From: Burkholderia sp. SRS-46 | GTDB taxonomy: Bacteria > Pseudomonadota > Gammaproteobacteria > Burkholderiales > Burkholderiaceae | Assembly: GCF_004343775.1 (NCBI RefSeq) | Contig: NZ_PTXL01000002.1 | Location: 992,001-1,056,000, forward strand | Length of the DNA: 64,000 nt | Reading direction: 5' to 3' | Shown here: positions 18,654 through 27,879 of the stretch, in pieces | How the letters are laid out: each line of letters begins with the position of its first letter | How positions within the stretch are numbered: position 1 is the stretch's first letter | The notes under the pieces: generated by a model | Seen by the model: only the letters and a program-made list of their open reading frames with translations | What the model was told of the DNA's origin: nothing | Database searches by the model: none | Made by a program: the position numbers and the translations under genes

Positions 18654-19625
18654 TCAGCCTCCGAGTGCCGCCCACGGGCTCTGCGGCACACCGCGGCCGG
18701 CGTCCGGGGCGGAAGGCGCCTGGGCGTCGGGCTTCTCGCCGAGGCTGAGCGTGGCCTCGATCCAGTCGGCGGCGGAGGCGATCACGGGGTCGTCGGTCCT
18801 CACCAGCGGCGACGCGCCGCCCAGCGCATCCGCGACGTCTGCCAGCCACGCGATCACGGTCATCCCGGCCTTGCCGCGCCGAACGTAGGCGGCAGGCTGG
18901 CTCGGCGGCTGGCGCGAGAGCCGGCCGATGCCGGCGACCACGCCCCAGATGTCGCGCGCGCCGAAGCCTCGACGCAGGTCGGCATGGCCGAGGATCGCGA
19001 ACGCGTCCCTGAGCATCGCGACGATCTCGCCGGCCATGAACGCGGTCACCCCCGTACAGGCGGCGCCGAGGTTCTGCGCGAGCGAGCGGGCGGCGTTGCG
19101 GACCCGCGCCTGGTGCTCGACATCCCCGCGCGGGTCGGCACTGGGCGTCTCGTCGAGTTTGTAGAGCGCCTCGCAAAGCACGAGCATGCACTCCTCGAAC
19201 GGGACGTTGCGCTCGGCGTCCGCGGCCGCGGGGCCGTACGCGGTGCCGAACAAGCGCGCGTAGAACGCCGCGCGTTCGCCGGCCGCCAGCTTCTCGGCGC
19301 GGTGTCGCCACCAGTTGGCGACCAGCGGCCCGGCGCCGCCGAGATCGACGCTGGCCGCGCCGCTCGCGGACAGGCCGGCGAGCGCCTCGACCGCGGGAAT
19401 GACGCCTGCGGGCTCGAGATCGGCAGCCAGATAGAGCGACGCCAGCGCTCGCAGCTGCGCCTTGTCGACGTGCGCGGAGACGGGATCGGGGATGGCGATG
19501 TCGCCGAGCTCGTCGAGCGCAAAGGCCAGGCCGCGCGCGGTCGCGCGCGCGACGAGCCGCTCCCCCGACCGGATGGCGGCCGCGAGCCCGGCATCCGCCA
19601 ACGGGGCGATGAGCATGCGCGCCAT
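18654..19625 (-). CDS. Island family-2 short paralog
   Basis: A 323-residue, mostly helical soluble protein of unknown function. Residues about 94-300 align by eye with residues about 305-525 of the 598-residue protein encoded at 23,459. Shared landmarks are VRNAARSLAQNL/VRKAARDLAGNL, GARDIWGVV/GAKDMWQVI and TVIAWLADVAD/TIITAWLANNVD. It therefore looks like a shortened paralog that lacks the N-terminal half and the Gly-rich C-terminus. The start lies 3 bp after the stop of the upstream gene. No catalytic motif, signal peptide or membrane segment is visible. Confidence 0.85.
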   Translation of the reverse strand: MARMLIAPLADAGLAAAIRSGERLVARATARGLAFALDELGDIAIPDPVSAHVDKAQLRALASLYLAADLEPAGVIPAVEALAGLSASGAASVDLGGAGPLVANWWRHRAEKLAAGERAAFYARLFGTAYGPAAADAERNVPFEECMLVLCEALYKLDETPSADPRGDVEHQARVRNAARSLAQNLGAACTGVTAFMAGEIVAMLRDAFAILGHADLRRGFGARDIWGVVAGIGRLSRQPPSQPAAYVRRGKAGMTVIAWLADVADALGGASPLVRTDDPVIASAADWIEATLSLGEKPDAQAPSAPDAGRGVPQSPWAALGG

Positions 19626-19628
19626 GAC

Positions 19629-20930
19629 TCAGTGCTGCCCGGCCGGCAAGCCGGCGGCGGGGGCCGGCTTGTTGGGGTTGTAGGGCGTCGAGTTGCCCTG
19701 GATCACCGACATCATCTCGGGCGTCGCCATCTTGTCGAGCGGCAGGTAGTCGCTCTTGAAGTTGACGCGAACCTCGCCGGAGAGCTTCGCTTTCACCTCG
19801 GCCTTGGATTCGCTGGTGTCGTCGAGCGCCGACCCGACGGTGGCCACGTGTTCCTGCTGCCCCTCGAAGGCGGCGTCGGCGGAATAAGGCGTATACCAGC
19901 TGCCGTAGTGGGCGCTGAGCGATTCCTTGTATTTCTGGCTCTCGCGGTCGTGCATCGACGCGGTGTAGGTGCGCTTCGCCGTGTCGCTGGCGCGCATGTC
20001 GAACACCACCTTGGCGTTGATCGACCCGTCGGTGACGACGATGCGGTTGATGCCGAGCATGACCATCGACGACAGCAGCTGCTGGCGCTGCTTCGCCATC
20101 TGCAGACGCGCGGCGGTCACGAGGCGCAGCTCGGACTTGTCGTCGGACAGGTCGATCACGGGCGGCTCGAGGTTGTAGTTGCGGCTGATCTCGGCGAGCC
20201 GCTGCGGCGCGTTGTCGCCCTGCGCCACCAGCCGCGAAGGGCTCGCGGCGGCCGCTGCGCCGGCGCTGCCGGCGTCGAACGCTTCGGCGCCGTCCTGCGC
20301 CTGCACCGACAGCACGTCAGGGAAGGAATCGGCGAGATAGTCGCGGCCGGCGCCCTCGCTGATGTTATCGCTCATGAACTGGGCGGTGGTCTTGGCGACA
20401 TTGGCGATCAGCTCGCCATAGGCGCGCATCTGCTCGATCGAGCTTTCGACGATCGCCTGGAACACGTTCTTGATGAGACCGCCGACGAATTTGGGGAAAT
20501 CGACCTTCTGCACCATCTGGCCGAACTGCTCGACGCCCTGCTTGACCGCGCCGGCCTGGAAGTCCTTGCCGGCGAAGCCGGGATCCTGCGAGAGCTGGCG
20601 CTTGGTCGCGGTGACGGGATCGTCGGCCAGCGCTTCGGCGGCCGGCGCCGGGCGCGGCGCCGCGACGGGGCGCGCGAGGCCGGTACGCGGCAGTTCGCCG
20701 TTCGCCTCGCGCTCGGCGATCTCGGCATGCACGCCGTTGGGATCGGCCAGGTACGCGAGCACCCGCACCGTATCGGCGGCGATGCGGCGGCGCTCGTCGT
20801 CGGGCAGGTCGAGGAACGACGGAATGGCGGTCAGCAGGCGGCGCACCTCGGGCCGCGTCGCGTCGAACGCGGCGGCGCTCGTGGGCGGCCGCACCGGGTC
20901 GAGCGCGGCGGAGGGAGCGGGCAGGCGCAT
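19629..20930 (-). CDS. Island family-1 paralog (FPxFV family)
   Basis: A 433-residue leaderless protein. It has an N-terminal helical domain (residues about 25-65, RPEVRRLLTAIPSFLDL), a Pro/Ala-rich linker, and the family core FPKFVGGLIKNVFQAI at about 145-160 with SSIEQMRAYGELI. The C-terminal half contains QQLLSSMVMLGINRIVVTDGS and ends in KSDYLPLDKMATPEMM. It is closest to the gene at 20,934, whose stop is 3 bp upstream of this start. The function is unknown. Two near-identical neighbours in tandem suggest duplication, with both products perhaps forming one assembly. Confidence 0.87.
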   Translation of the reverse strand: MRLPAPSAALDPVRPPTSAAAFDATRPEVRRLLTAIPSFLDLPDDERRRIAADTVRVLAYLADPNGVHAEIAEREANGELPRTGLARPVAAPRPAPAAEALADDPVTATKRQLSQDPGFAGKDFQAGAVKQGVEQFGQMVQKVDFPKFVGGLIKNVFQAIVESSIEQMRAYGELIANVAKTTAQFMSDNISEGAGRDYLADSFPDVLSVQAQDGAEAFDAGSAGAAAAASPSRLVAQGDNAPQRLAEISRNYNLEPPVIDLSDDKSELRLVTAARLQMAKQRQQLLSSMVMLGINRIVVTDGSINAKVVFDMRASDTAKRTYTASMHDRESQKYKESLSAHYGSWYTPYSADAAFEGQQEHVATVGSALDDTSESKAEVKAKLSGEVRVNFKSDYLPLDKMATPEMMSVIQGNSTPYNPNKPAPAAGLPAGQH

Positions 20931-20933
20931 GGC

Positions 20934-22322
20934 TCAGGTTCCCTTTGACGGAGCCGGCGCGGCGGCCGGGGCCGAGGCCGGCGCCTGGGCCGCAGCGGGT
21001 GCGGCGGCGGCCGGCGGCGTTTTCGCACTGGGCAGCACGTTGGGATCGGCGGGCGTCGCGTTGCCGGTAATGGTGGCGATCATCTGCGGCGTCGCCATCT
21101 TGTCGAGCGGCAGGTAGTCGCTCTTGAAATTGACGTCGACCGCACCGGACAGGTTGATCTTGGTCTGCATCGCCGCGTTGCTGGTTTCGGACGCGGCGGT
21201 CGACGCCGTGATGATCGGCTTGTTCTCGTATTCGTAGTCGCCCTTCGCGTAGTAGTCGGCGCTGTACTGGCGGCCGTTGTCCTTGTCGTTGCTGGAGTCG
21301 TACTTGCCGCCGCGGTCGTAGGTGCCCTTGCCGGCATAGGTCGTCTGGACGTTGCCGTCCTTGTCGCGGGCGAGATCGACCGCGGTGGCGCTGCGCTGCT
21401 TCGAGAGCGTGTCCTGCGCGCGCACGTCGTAGATGATCTTCGCGGAAATCTTGCCGTCGGTGACGACGATGCGGTTGATGCCCATCAGGACGATCGAGGC
21501 CAGCATCTGCTGGCGCTGCTTGGCGAGCTGCATCTTGAAGCGGTTGACGATGGCCAGCTCCGACGCCTCGTCCGACAGATCGAAGGTGTCGCCGTCGCCC
21601 ATCTGCAGGCGGGCGCGCACGGTCTTCGCCGCGTCGCCGGGGTCGACCCCGTCGCGCACCTGCACGCGCGGGCTCGGCGTATCGCCGCTGTCGTCCATGC
21701 CGATCTCGAACAGGTCGGGAAACTGGCCGACCATGTGATCGCGCGCCTGGTTCTCCGTCACGTGCTCGTCGGCGAACTGGCCGAGCGATTTCGCCACCTG
21801 CGCGATCATTTCCTGATAGGCCTTCATCTGCTCGATCGAGCTGTGGGTGATCGACTGGAAGACGCCGCTGATCAGGCTCGCGACGAAGGTCGGGAACTTG
21901 ACCTGGTTCAGCAGCTCGCCCGCCACCGCGGCGCCCTCGTGCGCGGCCGACGCGGTGAACTTGGACTTGCCGATGGCCTCGACCGCCTGGTTGTGGACGT
22001 CGAAATCCTTCTCGTGCGCCGAATGATCCGTGTTGTCGTCGAGCGCGCGCGCCGTGGCGGTGCCCAGCCCGCCCGGGATTTCGTTGCCGGCGAACCCTTC
22101 GGGCCGGGCCAGGTAGTCGGCGATCAGCGCGGTGTTGCGGGCGATGTCGCGGCGATCGGCGTCGGGCATCGCGTTGAAGGCCTGCGATCGGGTCAGCATG
22201 TGCGCGACGCCGTGGCGCACTTCGTCGGCCGGCACCGGCACCGGCGGCGTGTGACGCGGGGCGGCCGCGGCGGCGCGCGGCGGCGGCGCGATCGGCGTGG
22301 GACGGGCAGCTTGCGGGAACAT
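20934..22322 (-). CDS. Island family-1 paralog (FPxFV family)
   Basis: A 462-residue leaderless protein with a Pro/Ala-rich N-terminus, a helical segment (VRHGVAHMLTRSQAF, about 35-49), the core FPTFVASLISGVFQSI (about 143-158) and SSIEQMKAYQEMI. The beta-rich region QMLASIVLMGINRIVVTDGK ends in FKSDYLPLDKMATPQM and a Pro/Ala tail. An insert rich in Asp, Gly, Lys and Tyr (about 305-365) is specific to this copy. The start is 33 bp after the upstream stop. No known function. Confidence 0.87.
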   Translation of the reverse strand: MFPQAARPTPIAPPPRAAAAAPRHTPPVPVPADEVRHGVAHMLTRSQAFNAMPDADRRDIARNTALIADYLARPEGFAGNEIPGGLGTATARALDDNTDHSAHEKDFDVHNQAVEAIGKSKFTASAAHEGAAVAGELLNQVKFPTFVASLISGVFQSITHSSIEQMKAYQEMIAQVAKSLGQFADEHVTENQARDHMVGQFPDLFEIGMDDSGDTPSPRVQVRDGVDPGDAAKTVRARLQMGDGDTFDLSDEASELAIVNRFKMQLAKQRQQMLASIVLMGINRIVVTDGKISAKIIYDVRAQDTLSKQRSATAVDLARDKDGNVQTTYAGKGTYDRGGKYDSSNDKDNGRQYSADYYAKGDYEYENKPIITASTAASETSNAAMQTKINLSGAVDVNFKSDYLPLDKMATPQMIATITGNATPADPNVLPSAKTPPAAAAPAAAQAPASAPAAAPAPSKGT

Positions 22323-22355
22323 GGCGACCTCGCGGGAAACGCGTGACGAAGCGAT

Positions 22356-23408
22356 TCAGTTGGCCTGGGCGAGCGCATCCGCAGGCAGTTCGAACTCGAT
22401 CGGGCGCAGGTAGAGGCTCACCCGCGCCGGGCATGCCGCGTCCGTGCGCACGCTGATGATCGAGAAGCGGCCCGGCCAGTGCGCGTCCTCCGGCGTGAAC
22501 GCGCCCATCCATTGCTCCAGCGCCTGCAGCCCGCGCGGACGCTCGGCGAGCCCCATCGTCAGCAGGCTGAGGAACGCGGGCGGCACGTCGGGGATCGCCG
22601 AGAGCAGCACGTAGAGCTCGACATCCGGTCCGTCCGGCCCCAGCCCGAACGCGAGCAGCGCGCCGTGCGGCGGCAGGTCGAACCGCCCGCCGAGCACCAG
22701 CCCCACGAGCTGCATGATGCCGGGCAGGCGATGGCCGATGCCGAGCGCGTCCATGACCGGCTGGAGATCGGCGAGCCGCAGCGCCTGGGTGCACGCGAAC
22801 GTGAGCCGCTGGCCGCCGACGTCGCGCTGGGCGGCCAGCGTGGTGAAGAGCGGCCTGAGCCCGGGCACCATCTGCAGCGCGGCCTGGACGACGCCGGCCA
22901 GGTCGCGGGGCAGGTTCTCGATCGTTCCGGCGTGGCCGGGCAGCTCGTAGTACACCTTGGACGCGTAGAGCCCGTCGCGGTCGTAGCTGGAGCCGAAGAA
23001 CGCGCCGTAGTCGAGGTTGCCGCCCGGCCGGGCAAAGCCCCGGAACGGCTCGCTCGCCCGGTCGAACCAGTGCAGCGCTTCGCGGCCGATGAAATCGCGG
23101 ATCAGCTTGCGCATTTCGCGCGTCGACTCGTCGCGCCGGTCGATCGCGGACGCCTCCGGCGGCAGCGGCTCGATCGTGAAGCGCAGCTTGCCCGGCTGGC
23201 TTTCCGAGAAGCTGGGTTCGAACGGCACCGCCATCGGCATCAGCGCGTTGTCGCGAAACCGAAGGTCGTCGGTGCCGTCGCCGAACGTGCGCAGGAACAG
23301 GTCGCGCGACGGCGCGAACGGATCGGCGGTGCCGAGGCTTCGCGCGGCGCTCTTCAGGCGGCGTTCGACCCGGGCAACGACCGGCTCGCGGGATGAGGTC
23401 AGGGGCAT
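22356..23408 (-). CDS. Island protein of unknown function, possible ABBA-barrel-like pattern
   Basis: A 350-residue soluble protein with no leader. The C-terminal two thirds alternate strands and helices, with repeated aromatic/basic strand motifs (SKVYYELPG, VELYVLLSAIPD, RVSLYLRPIEFEL). This faintly recalls the repeated K-x-Y strands of ABBA-type aromatic prenyltransferases, but I see no diagnostic sequence and treat it as unknown. The ATG at 23,408 was chosen because it lies just after the stop of the upstream island gene. The neighbours on both sides are island genes in the same direction. Confidence 0.8.
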   Translation of the reverse strand: MPLTSSREPVVARVERRLKSAARSLGTADPFAPSRDLFLRTFGDGTDDLRFRDNALMPMAVPFEPSFSESQPGKLRFTIEPLPPEASAIDRRDESTREMRKLIRDFIGREALHWFDRASEPFRGFARPGGNLDYGAFFGSSYDRDGLYASKVYYELPGHAGTIENLPRDLAGVVQAALQMVPGLRPLFTTLAAQRDVGGQRLTFACTQALRLADLQPVMDALGIGHRLPGIMQLVGLVLGGRFDLPPHGALLAFGLGPDGPDVELYVLLSAIPDVPPAFLSLLTMGLAERPRGLQALEQWMGAFTPEDAHWPGRFSIISVRTDAACPARVSLYLRPIEFELPADALAQAN

Positions 23409-23458
23409 GGCTCGGCTCCGGCAGGGTTCGGGAATGGCGCAGCGCACGCGACGCCGGT

Positions 23459-25255
23459 TCAGTGCGGGCGGTTCGAGTAGTAGCTCGCGCCGTTGTGGGT
23501 GCCGACGCCGTAGCCCGCCTTCACCGGCACGCCGGTGCCGAGGCCGATGCCGGCGCCGATATCGCCGACGCCGTCCAGCATCTCGCGCGCCATCGCCGGG
23601 ATCGGCACCGGCTTCGACGTCATCTGCGGCGCCTCGCGCGGCTGCGAGAACTGTTCGATCTGCGTATCGGTGGTGGCGGTATCGGCCAGCCACAGCTCGC
23701 ACGCGTTGACCAGGTCGTAGTCGGTCGGGTCGACGGTCGACTTGTGGTTCGACGAGACGTCGGGGTTGGCGATCTGGTCGATGCTGAGGAGCGGGCCGGT
23801 CGCCTTGTTGATGCGATCGACGTTGTTGGCCAGCCACGCGGTGATGATCGTGCCGCAGGTCGCCAGCGTGCGATAGCGTGAGCTGGTCCGCGCGCCGCCC
23901 AGATCGTAGGTCGCGACCTGGTCGATCACCTGCCACATGTCCTTGGCGCCGTAGCAGCCGCGGATCTCGGGATCCTGCAGCAGGTCGATCATGAACTTGA
24001 CCTGCGCCTGGATCTCGCGCGCGGCGTAATGCGCCATGCCGTAGCCGTGCAGCGAGAGGTTGCCGGCGAGATCCCGGGCGGCCTTGCGCACCTGCTGGTG
24101 GTTGATCGGGTTCGGCACGCTCGCGCGCAGCAGCGAGTCGACTTCGGTCTGGCGCACGAACGACGAAACCGACGACACGAAGCGGATCCACAGGTCGTTG
24201 AATTCGCGGTTGCCCGCGGTATTCGGATCGCCGCCCGGGACGCCGAGCGTGATGGCCGCGAAGTTCTTGCGCTCCTGCTCGGAGATGCGGTTCGGCGTCT
24301 CGCGCCAGTAGCGATAGAGCAGCTTGCCGGCATTGCCCGGGCCGATCGGCAGCGTGCCGCGCTGGAACTGCTCGACGATGCGATCGACGACCTGGAACAC
24401 CTTGAGCTCGTCGAACATCGCGGCGACGATCATCGGGCCCATGACTCGCACGTTGTCGGCGACGATGTTCGCGTCCTCCAGATCCTCGAGGTTCGGCAGG
24501 TCGATGCCGAGATCGGCGATCGCATCCTCGCCGCCGATGTTCTGGACGGTGTTCAGCTCCTCGTTGATGCGGCGGCGCAGTTGCGGCTCGTCGGCCTGGA
24601 TCTTGCGGGCCTGCAGGCCGCGCATCACCCGCGCGAATTCGGTGGCGACCACGCCCGGCTGCTGGCCGTTGCGGCCGTCGGGATCGCCTTCGATGCACAG
24701 CAGCGCCAGCACCCGCTGCGCGAGCGCCCCGTACGAATTGGCTTCGCCCACCGCCGCGAAGAACTGGCGGGTAAACGCGTTCATCAGCCCGTTGTCGTCG
24801 TCCGGCACGATCCTGCCTTCCGCGACCGTCACGGGCGGCGGCGTGGCCCCGTCCACCGCGAGGATGCCGAGCACCAGCGCGACCAGCGTGATCGACGCGG
24901 GCTCGGGATCCTCGCCGTTCGCGCCATTTGCGCCGCCCACGCTGCCCGCGCCGAATATCAGCTGGCCGTTTTTCTCGGTAACCAGCGGCGGGTTGATCAG
25001 CGACTTGCTGGCGAGCAGTTCGCGGGTGGCGACGAACAGCGGGTCGCAGACCTCCGCCTCGTCGCCGGACGACGCCTTGCTGCCGTAGACGGCGTCGAGA
25101 ATGGCCTTGCACAGCGCGAGCTGCTGCCGCTCGGCCGCGACCAGCGGCCGCTTCAGCGACTCGAGCCGGTTGACGATATCGACCAGCCCGTCGCGTGCCC
25201 GGGTCTCGAGGTCGACGAGGTCGAGGAAGCGGACTTGATGATTGACATGAAACAT
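23459..25255 (-). CDS. Island family-2 long paralog
   Basis: A 598-residue leaderless, largely helical protein of unknown function. A strong ribosome site (AAGGAGAA) precedes the ATG. Residues about 305-525 are shared with the short paralog at 18,654 (GAKDMWQVIDQV, TIITAWLANNVD). The N-terminal half is unique and includes a short Gly/Asn-rich loop (about 102-117). The C-terminus is Gly-rich (GDIGAGIGLGTGVPVKAGYG). No enzyme motif is recognised. Its size and the presence of a shortened paralog suggest a structural or scaffold role, which is inference. Confidence 0.87.
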   Translation of the reverse strand: MFHVNHQVRFLDLVDLETRARDGLVDIVNRLESLKRPLVAAERQQLALCKAILDAVYGSKASSGDEAEVCDPLFVATRELLASKSLINPPLVTEKNGQLIFGAGSVGGANGANGEDPEPASITLVALVLGILAVDGATPPPVTVAEGRIVPDDDNGLMNAFTRQFFAAVGEANSYGALAQRVLALLCIEGDPDGRNGQQPGVVATEFARVMRGLQARKIQADEPQLRRRINEELNTVQNIGGEDAIADLGIDLPNLEDLEDANIVADNVRVMGPMIVAAMFDELKVFQVVDRIVEQFQRGTLPIGPGNAGKLLYRYWRETPNRISEQERKNFAAITLGVPGGDPNTAGNREFNDLWIRFVSSVSSFVRQTEVDSLLRASVPNPINHQQVRKAARDLAGNLSLHGYGMAHYAAREIQAQVKFMIDLLQDPEIRGCYGAKDMWQVIDQVATYDLGGARTSSRYRTLATCGTIITAWLANNVDRINKATGPLLSIDQIANPDVSSNHKSTVDPTDYDLVNACELWLADTATTDTQIEQFSQPREAPQMTSKPVPIPAMAREMLDGVGDIGAGIGLGTGVPVKAGYGVGTHNGASYYSNRPH

Positions 25256-25313
25256 TTAACTTCTCCTTGAAATCCGGTCGGTTCGAGGGAATGAACGGGA
25301 TCCGGTGCGCAAG

Positions 25314-26786
25314 TCAGCCGTCGTCGGCGCTTCCTTCCTTGCCCGTGCAACCGTCGTCGCCCGCCGCTTCGTACGCGTCGATGCGGCCGGACAGCGCGCG
25401 CAGGGCCGCTGCCGCGTCGAGGATGCCGGCGCCGCAGCCGTCGGCCGCGCCGGGCGCGAACGGGCGGGCGGTGGCGACGAACAGCTCGCGCACCGCCGCG
25501 CCGTCGAGCGGAAAGGCGCGGCGCTGCGCATACGCGACCAGCAGCGCGGCGGCGCCCGCGACGAACGGCGCGGCGAAGCTGGTGCCGGTCGCAAGCTGAT
25601 AGGCCTCGATCGCGCTCGTCAGCACCTGTTCGCCCGGCGCGCACAGCGCAACGTGCGGGCCCCGCGTCGAGAAAGCGGCGGGCCGCCCGTCGCCGCCCAC
25701 GGCGCCGACCGCGATCACCTGCGGGTAGGCGGCGGGCCAGTAGCGGGTGACGCTGCCGTTGTTGCCGCTCGCGGCGACGAGGATGCAGCCGCGCGCGGCG
25801 GCATACGCGATCGTGTCCGCATGCGGTTTCGGGCGGTTGGCGGCGATCGTCGCGTCGTCGGTGCCGAAGCTCATGTTGATGACCTTCGCGCCGAGGTCGA
25901 CCGCCAGCTTGAGCGCACGGTCGAGGTCGGCGATCGCGCCGAGCCCGACCGCGTGTGCCTTGCCCGGCAGGCGGGCGGCCGCCAGCGCGCGCATCGGCAG
26001 GATGCTGCAGTCGCCGCCGAGTCCGCGCGGCATCGCCACGCCCTCGGCGGCGATGATGCCCGCGCAGCCCATGCCGTGGCCGACGAAGCGATCCTCGGGA
26101 AAATCGCCGCGATGGCCGTGGCCGCTCAGCAGTTGCACGCCCGGCGACAGATCGCCGGGCTCCAGCCGCACCGTGTCGGCACCCGCGCGGAACGCGTGGG
26201 CGAATTCGGGATGCCGGCGCGCGATGCCGCTGTCGATGAGGCCGACCACGACGCCGCTGTCGCCCCGCTCGATCGCATGCGCGTCGGCCATGCGCACCAG
26301 CGCGCGGGCATCCGGCCCGAACGGCGCGGCCGGCGGCACGGGCGCCAGCCGGCCGGGCGCGTCCATCGGCACCATGGCCACGTAGTTGGGCGTCACGCTT
26401 TCCACGGTCACGAGCTGGGCGAGCGCGTCGCACAACGCGCCGATCGGCGTGCCGGCCGGCACGCGCAGCAGCAGCGTGCGGGCCATGCCCGTCGCTTGCT
26501 CGACCGCGTCGTATCCGCGGTTCGCCTGCCCGGGCACCCAGCGCCCCGCCACCGCGCTGAACGGGCGCACCGCGAGGAAGCGGCCGGCGAACGCGACGAC
26601 GATGCGGTCGACCGGGCCGCCGTCGATGCGTTGAGCGGCGGCCAGGACGCCGCGCGTCACGTCGCGGATCGACGGCACGTGCTCGGGTGCTTCGCCTAGC
26701 GCCAGCTTGAGAAGCAGGCTGGTCGGCAGGCTGAACTGCCGCTCGCCGGGCGACGCCCAGGGCGTGCCGAGTGCGCTGATCGTCAT
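25314..26786 (-). CDS. Subtilisin-like serine protease (S8 family), cytoplasmic or leaderless
   Basis: A 490-residue protease with a complete catalytic set: Asp185 in LIDSG, His237 in VGHGMG, the oxyanion Asn in ASGNN (about 342) and Ser403 in GTSFAAP. Residues about 60-140 look like an inhibitory/chaperone prodomain (VTPNYVAMVP just before the catalytic domain). There is no signal peptide, which is unusual for S8 enzymes. HGM replaces the common HGT after the catalytic His. The ATG overlaps the stop of the trypco2-like gene (ATGA), so the two are probably made together. It may process another product of the operon or act as the effector. Confidence 0.93.
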   Translation of the reverse strand: MTISALGTPWASPGERQFSLPTSLLLKLALGEAPEHVPSIRDVTRGVLAAAQRIDGGPVDRIVVAFAGRFLAVRPFSAVAGRWVPGQANRGYDAVEQATGMARTLLLRVPAGTPIGALCDALAQLVTVESVTPNYVAMVPMDAPGRLAPVPPAAPFGPDARALVRMADAHAIERGDSGVVVGLIDSGIARRHPEFAHAFRAGADTVRLEPGDLSPGVQLLSGHGHRGDFPEDRFVGHGMGCAGIIAAEGVAMPRGLGGDCSILPMRALAAARLPGKAHAVGLGAIADLDRALKLAVDLGAKVINMSFGTDDATIAANRPKPHADTIAYAAARGCILVAASGNNGSVTRYWPAAYPQVIAVGAVGGDGRPAAFSTRGPHVALCAPGEQVLTSAIEAYQLATGTSFAAPFVAGAAALLVAYAQRRAFPLDGAAVRELFVATARPFAPGAADGCGAGILDAAAALRALSGRIDAYEAAGDDGCTGKEGSADDG

Positions 26787-27619
26787 GGCCGCGCCTCCTC
26801 CTGACCGGGAACGGCGGCCAGGGTCATGGGCCGGGCTGCGCAAGCCGGCGGCGCGGCCGCCGGCAGCGGCGCGAAGGCGCTCAGGTCGAATGCCACGGCG
26901 GCGGCATGCCGGCTCGTCGGCGAAACGGCGAGTTCGCCCGCCCACTGATCTTGACCGGGCGCGAGCAGCAGCTCGTCGTCCGCCGATTTCAGCACGGCGA
27001 CCGGGCGATTGCCGATCCGCACCAGCGGCGCGTGAGCGCCATTGACGAGGTTGCGCCCGACCACGCGCAGCAGCGGCGACGCATCGGGCAGCGCATCGGT
27101 GGCAGGCGCCACGGGCTCGACCCGCTCGACGCTCGGCGCGGACGCACGATCGAGCGCCCGGCGCAGCCGGTCCACGGACAGGTTGGTGACGCGGCCGATC
27201 GCATGCACCATGTCGCGCTGCTCGGCCTGCTGAAATTGCCTGACCGTGCGCACGCCGGCCCATTCCAGCCGCTTGCGGTCCTCGGCCGAGAGCTCGTCGC
27301 CCAGCGCATCGAGCGGCTGGTCCTTGCTGTCCTCGGAGAGCGCGATCGCGTTCTCCTCGATCGCCGGCCGCGTAATGGTCGTGAAGACGAGATGGAAGGT
27401 GCTGCTGTCGGTGTCGCCCGGGCCGGCGGGGCGAATCCAGACCTCGCTTTCGACGAATTCGACATGGGCGCGCAAATCGAGGTTGACGTCCTTGATCGCG
27501 AAGGTCAGCGGCAGGTTGAGGTTGCGCGCCTTGATCGCCATCGCCGCCTGCGCGTTGTCGAGCTGGCTCTGCACGGCCTGGATGAAATCCTCGAGGCGCA
27601 GGCTGGCGTTGCTGTTCAT
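26783..27619 (-). CDS. Trypco2-like N-terminal domain with helix-hairpin-helix and IPT/TIG-like C-terminal parts
   Basis: A 278-residue protein. Residues 7-85 (LRLEDFIQAVQSQL, LTFAIKDVNLDLRAHVEF, FHLVFTTITRP) follow the pattern of the trypsin-co-occurring domain trypco2: an amphipathic helix, then a beta meander. Residues about 110-160 (AEDRKRLEWAGVRTVRQF) look like helix-hairpin-helix repeats. Residues about 185-255 resemble an IPT/TIG-type beta sandwich (RVVGRNLVNGAHAPLVRIGN). The start overlaps the stop of the upstream gene and the stop overlaps the protease start, both as ATGA. Trypco domains are known beside proteases in bacterial conflict systems, so the pairing is meaningful. The domain assignments are by eye only. 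Confidence 0.75.
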   Translation of the reverse strand: MNSNASLRLEDFIQAVQSQLDNAQAAMAIKARNLNLPLTFAIKDVNLDLRAHVEFVESEVWIRPAGPGDTDSSTFHLVFTTITRPAIEENAIALSEDSKDQPLDALGDELSAEDRKRLEWAGVRTVRQFQQAEQRDMVHAIGRVTNLSVDRLRRALDRASAPSVERVEPVAPATDALPDASPLLRVVGRNLVNGAHAPLVRIGNRPVAVLKSADDELLLAPGQDQWAGELAVSPTSRHAAAVAFDLSAFAPLPAAAPPACAARPMTLAAVPGQEEARP

Positions 27620-27879
27620 CGCCCCGCTCCATCGATCGGCACGGCTTCGAGGACGATCACGAGCCGCGCCGGCTCCGGATCGAAGGCCGTGCGGGTCAGG
27701 AACTGCGGCAGGTCGCCGACCAGCTCGATGCCGCCGGCGCCCCGCGCGACGCGCAGGTCGAGCGGCAGCTCCATGGCCAGCGAGCGCACCTGCAGGCCCT
27801 GCGCGGCGCCAGCGGCCAGCAGTTCGGCAACGTCGGCAAACGCGCCCAGCGTCTCGCCCAGCGGCCGCTGCGAAATCAT
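27616..27879 (-). other. Internal start and 87-residue module within the fused frame
   Basis: An ATG at 27,879 preceded by GGGAGA at suitable spacing could start an 87-residue protein. It has a helix (LGETLGAFADVAELLAAG) and beta strands (LAMELPLDLRVA, ARLVIVLEAVP), similar in layout to the trypco2-like domain encoded next. In the +1 frame a TGA overlaps this ATG as ATGA, the same junction style used twice immediately downstream. Confidence 0.6.

Noticed and set aside
20365..22794. A minus-strand frame of 809 codons overlapping two island genes
   Set aside because: Out of phase with the FPxFV genes, arginine-rich and motif-free; a GC-driven artefact.
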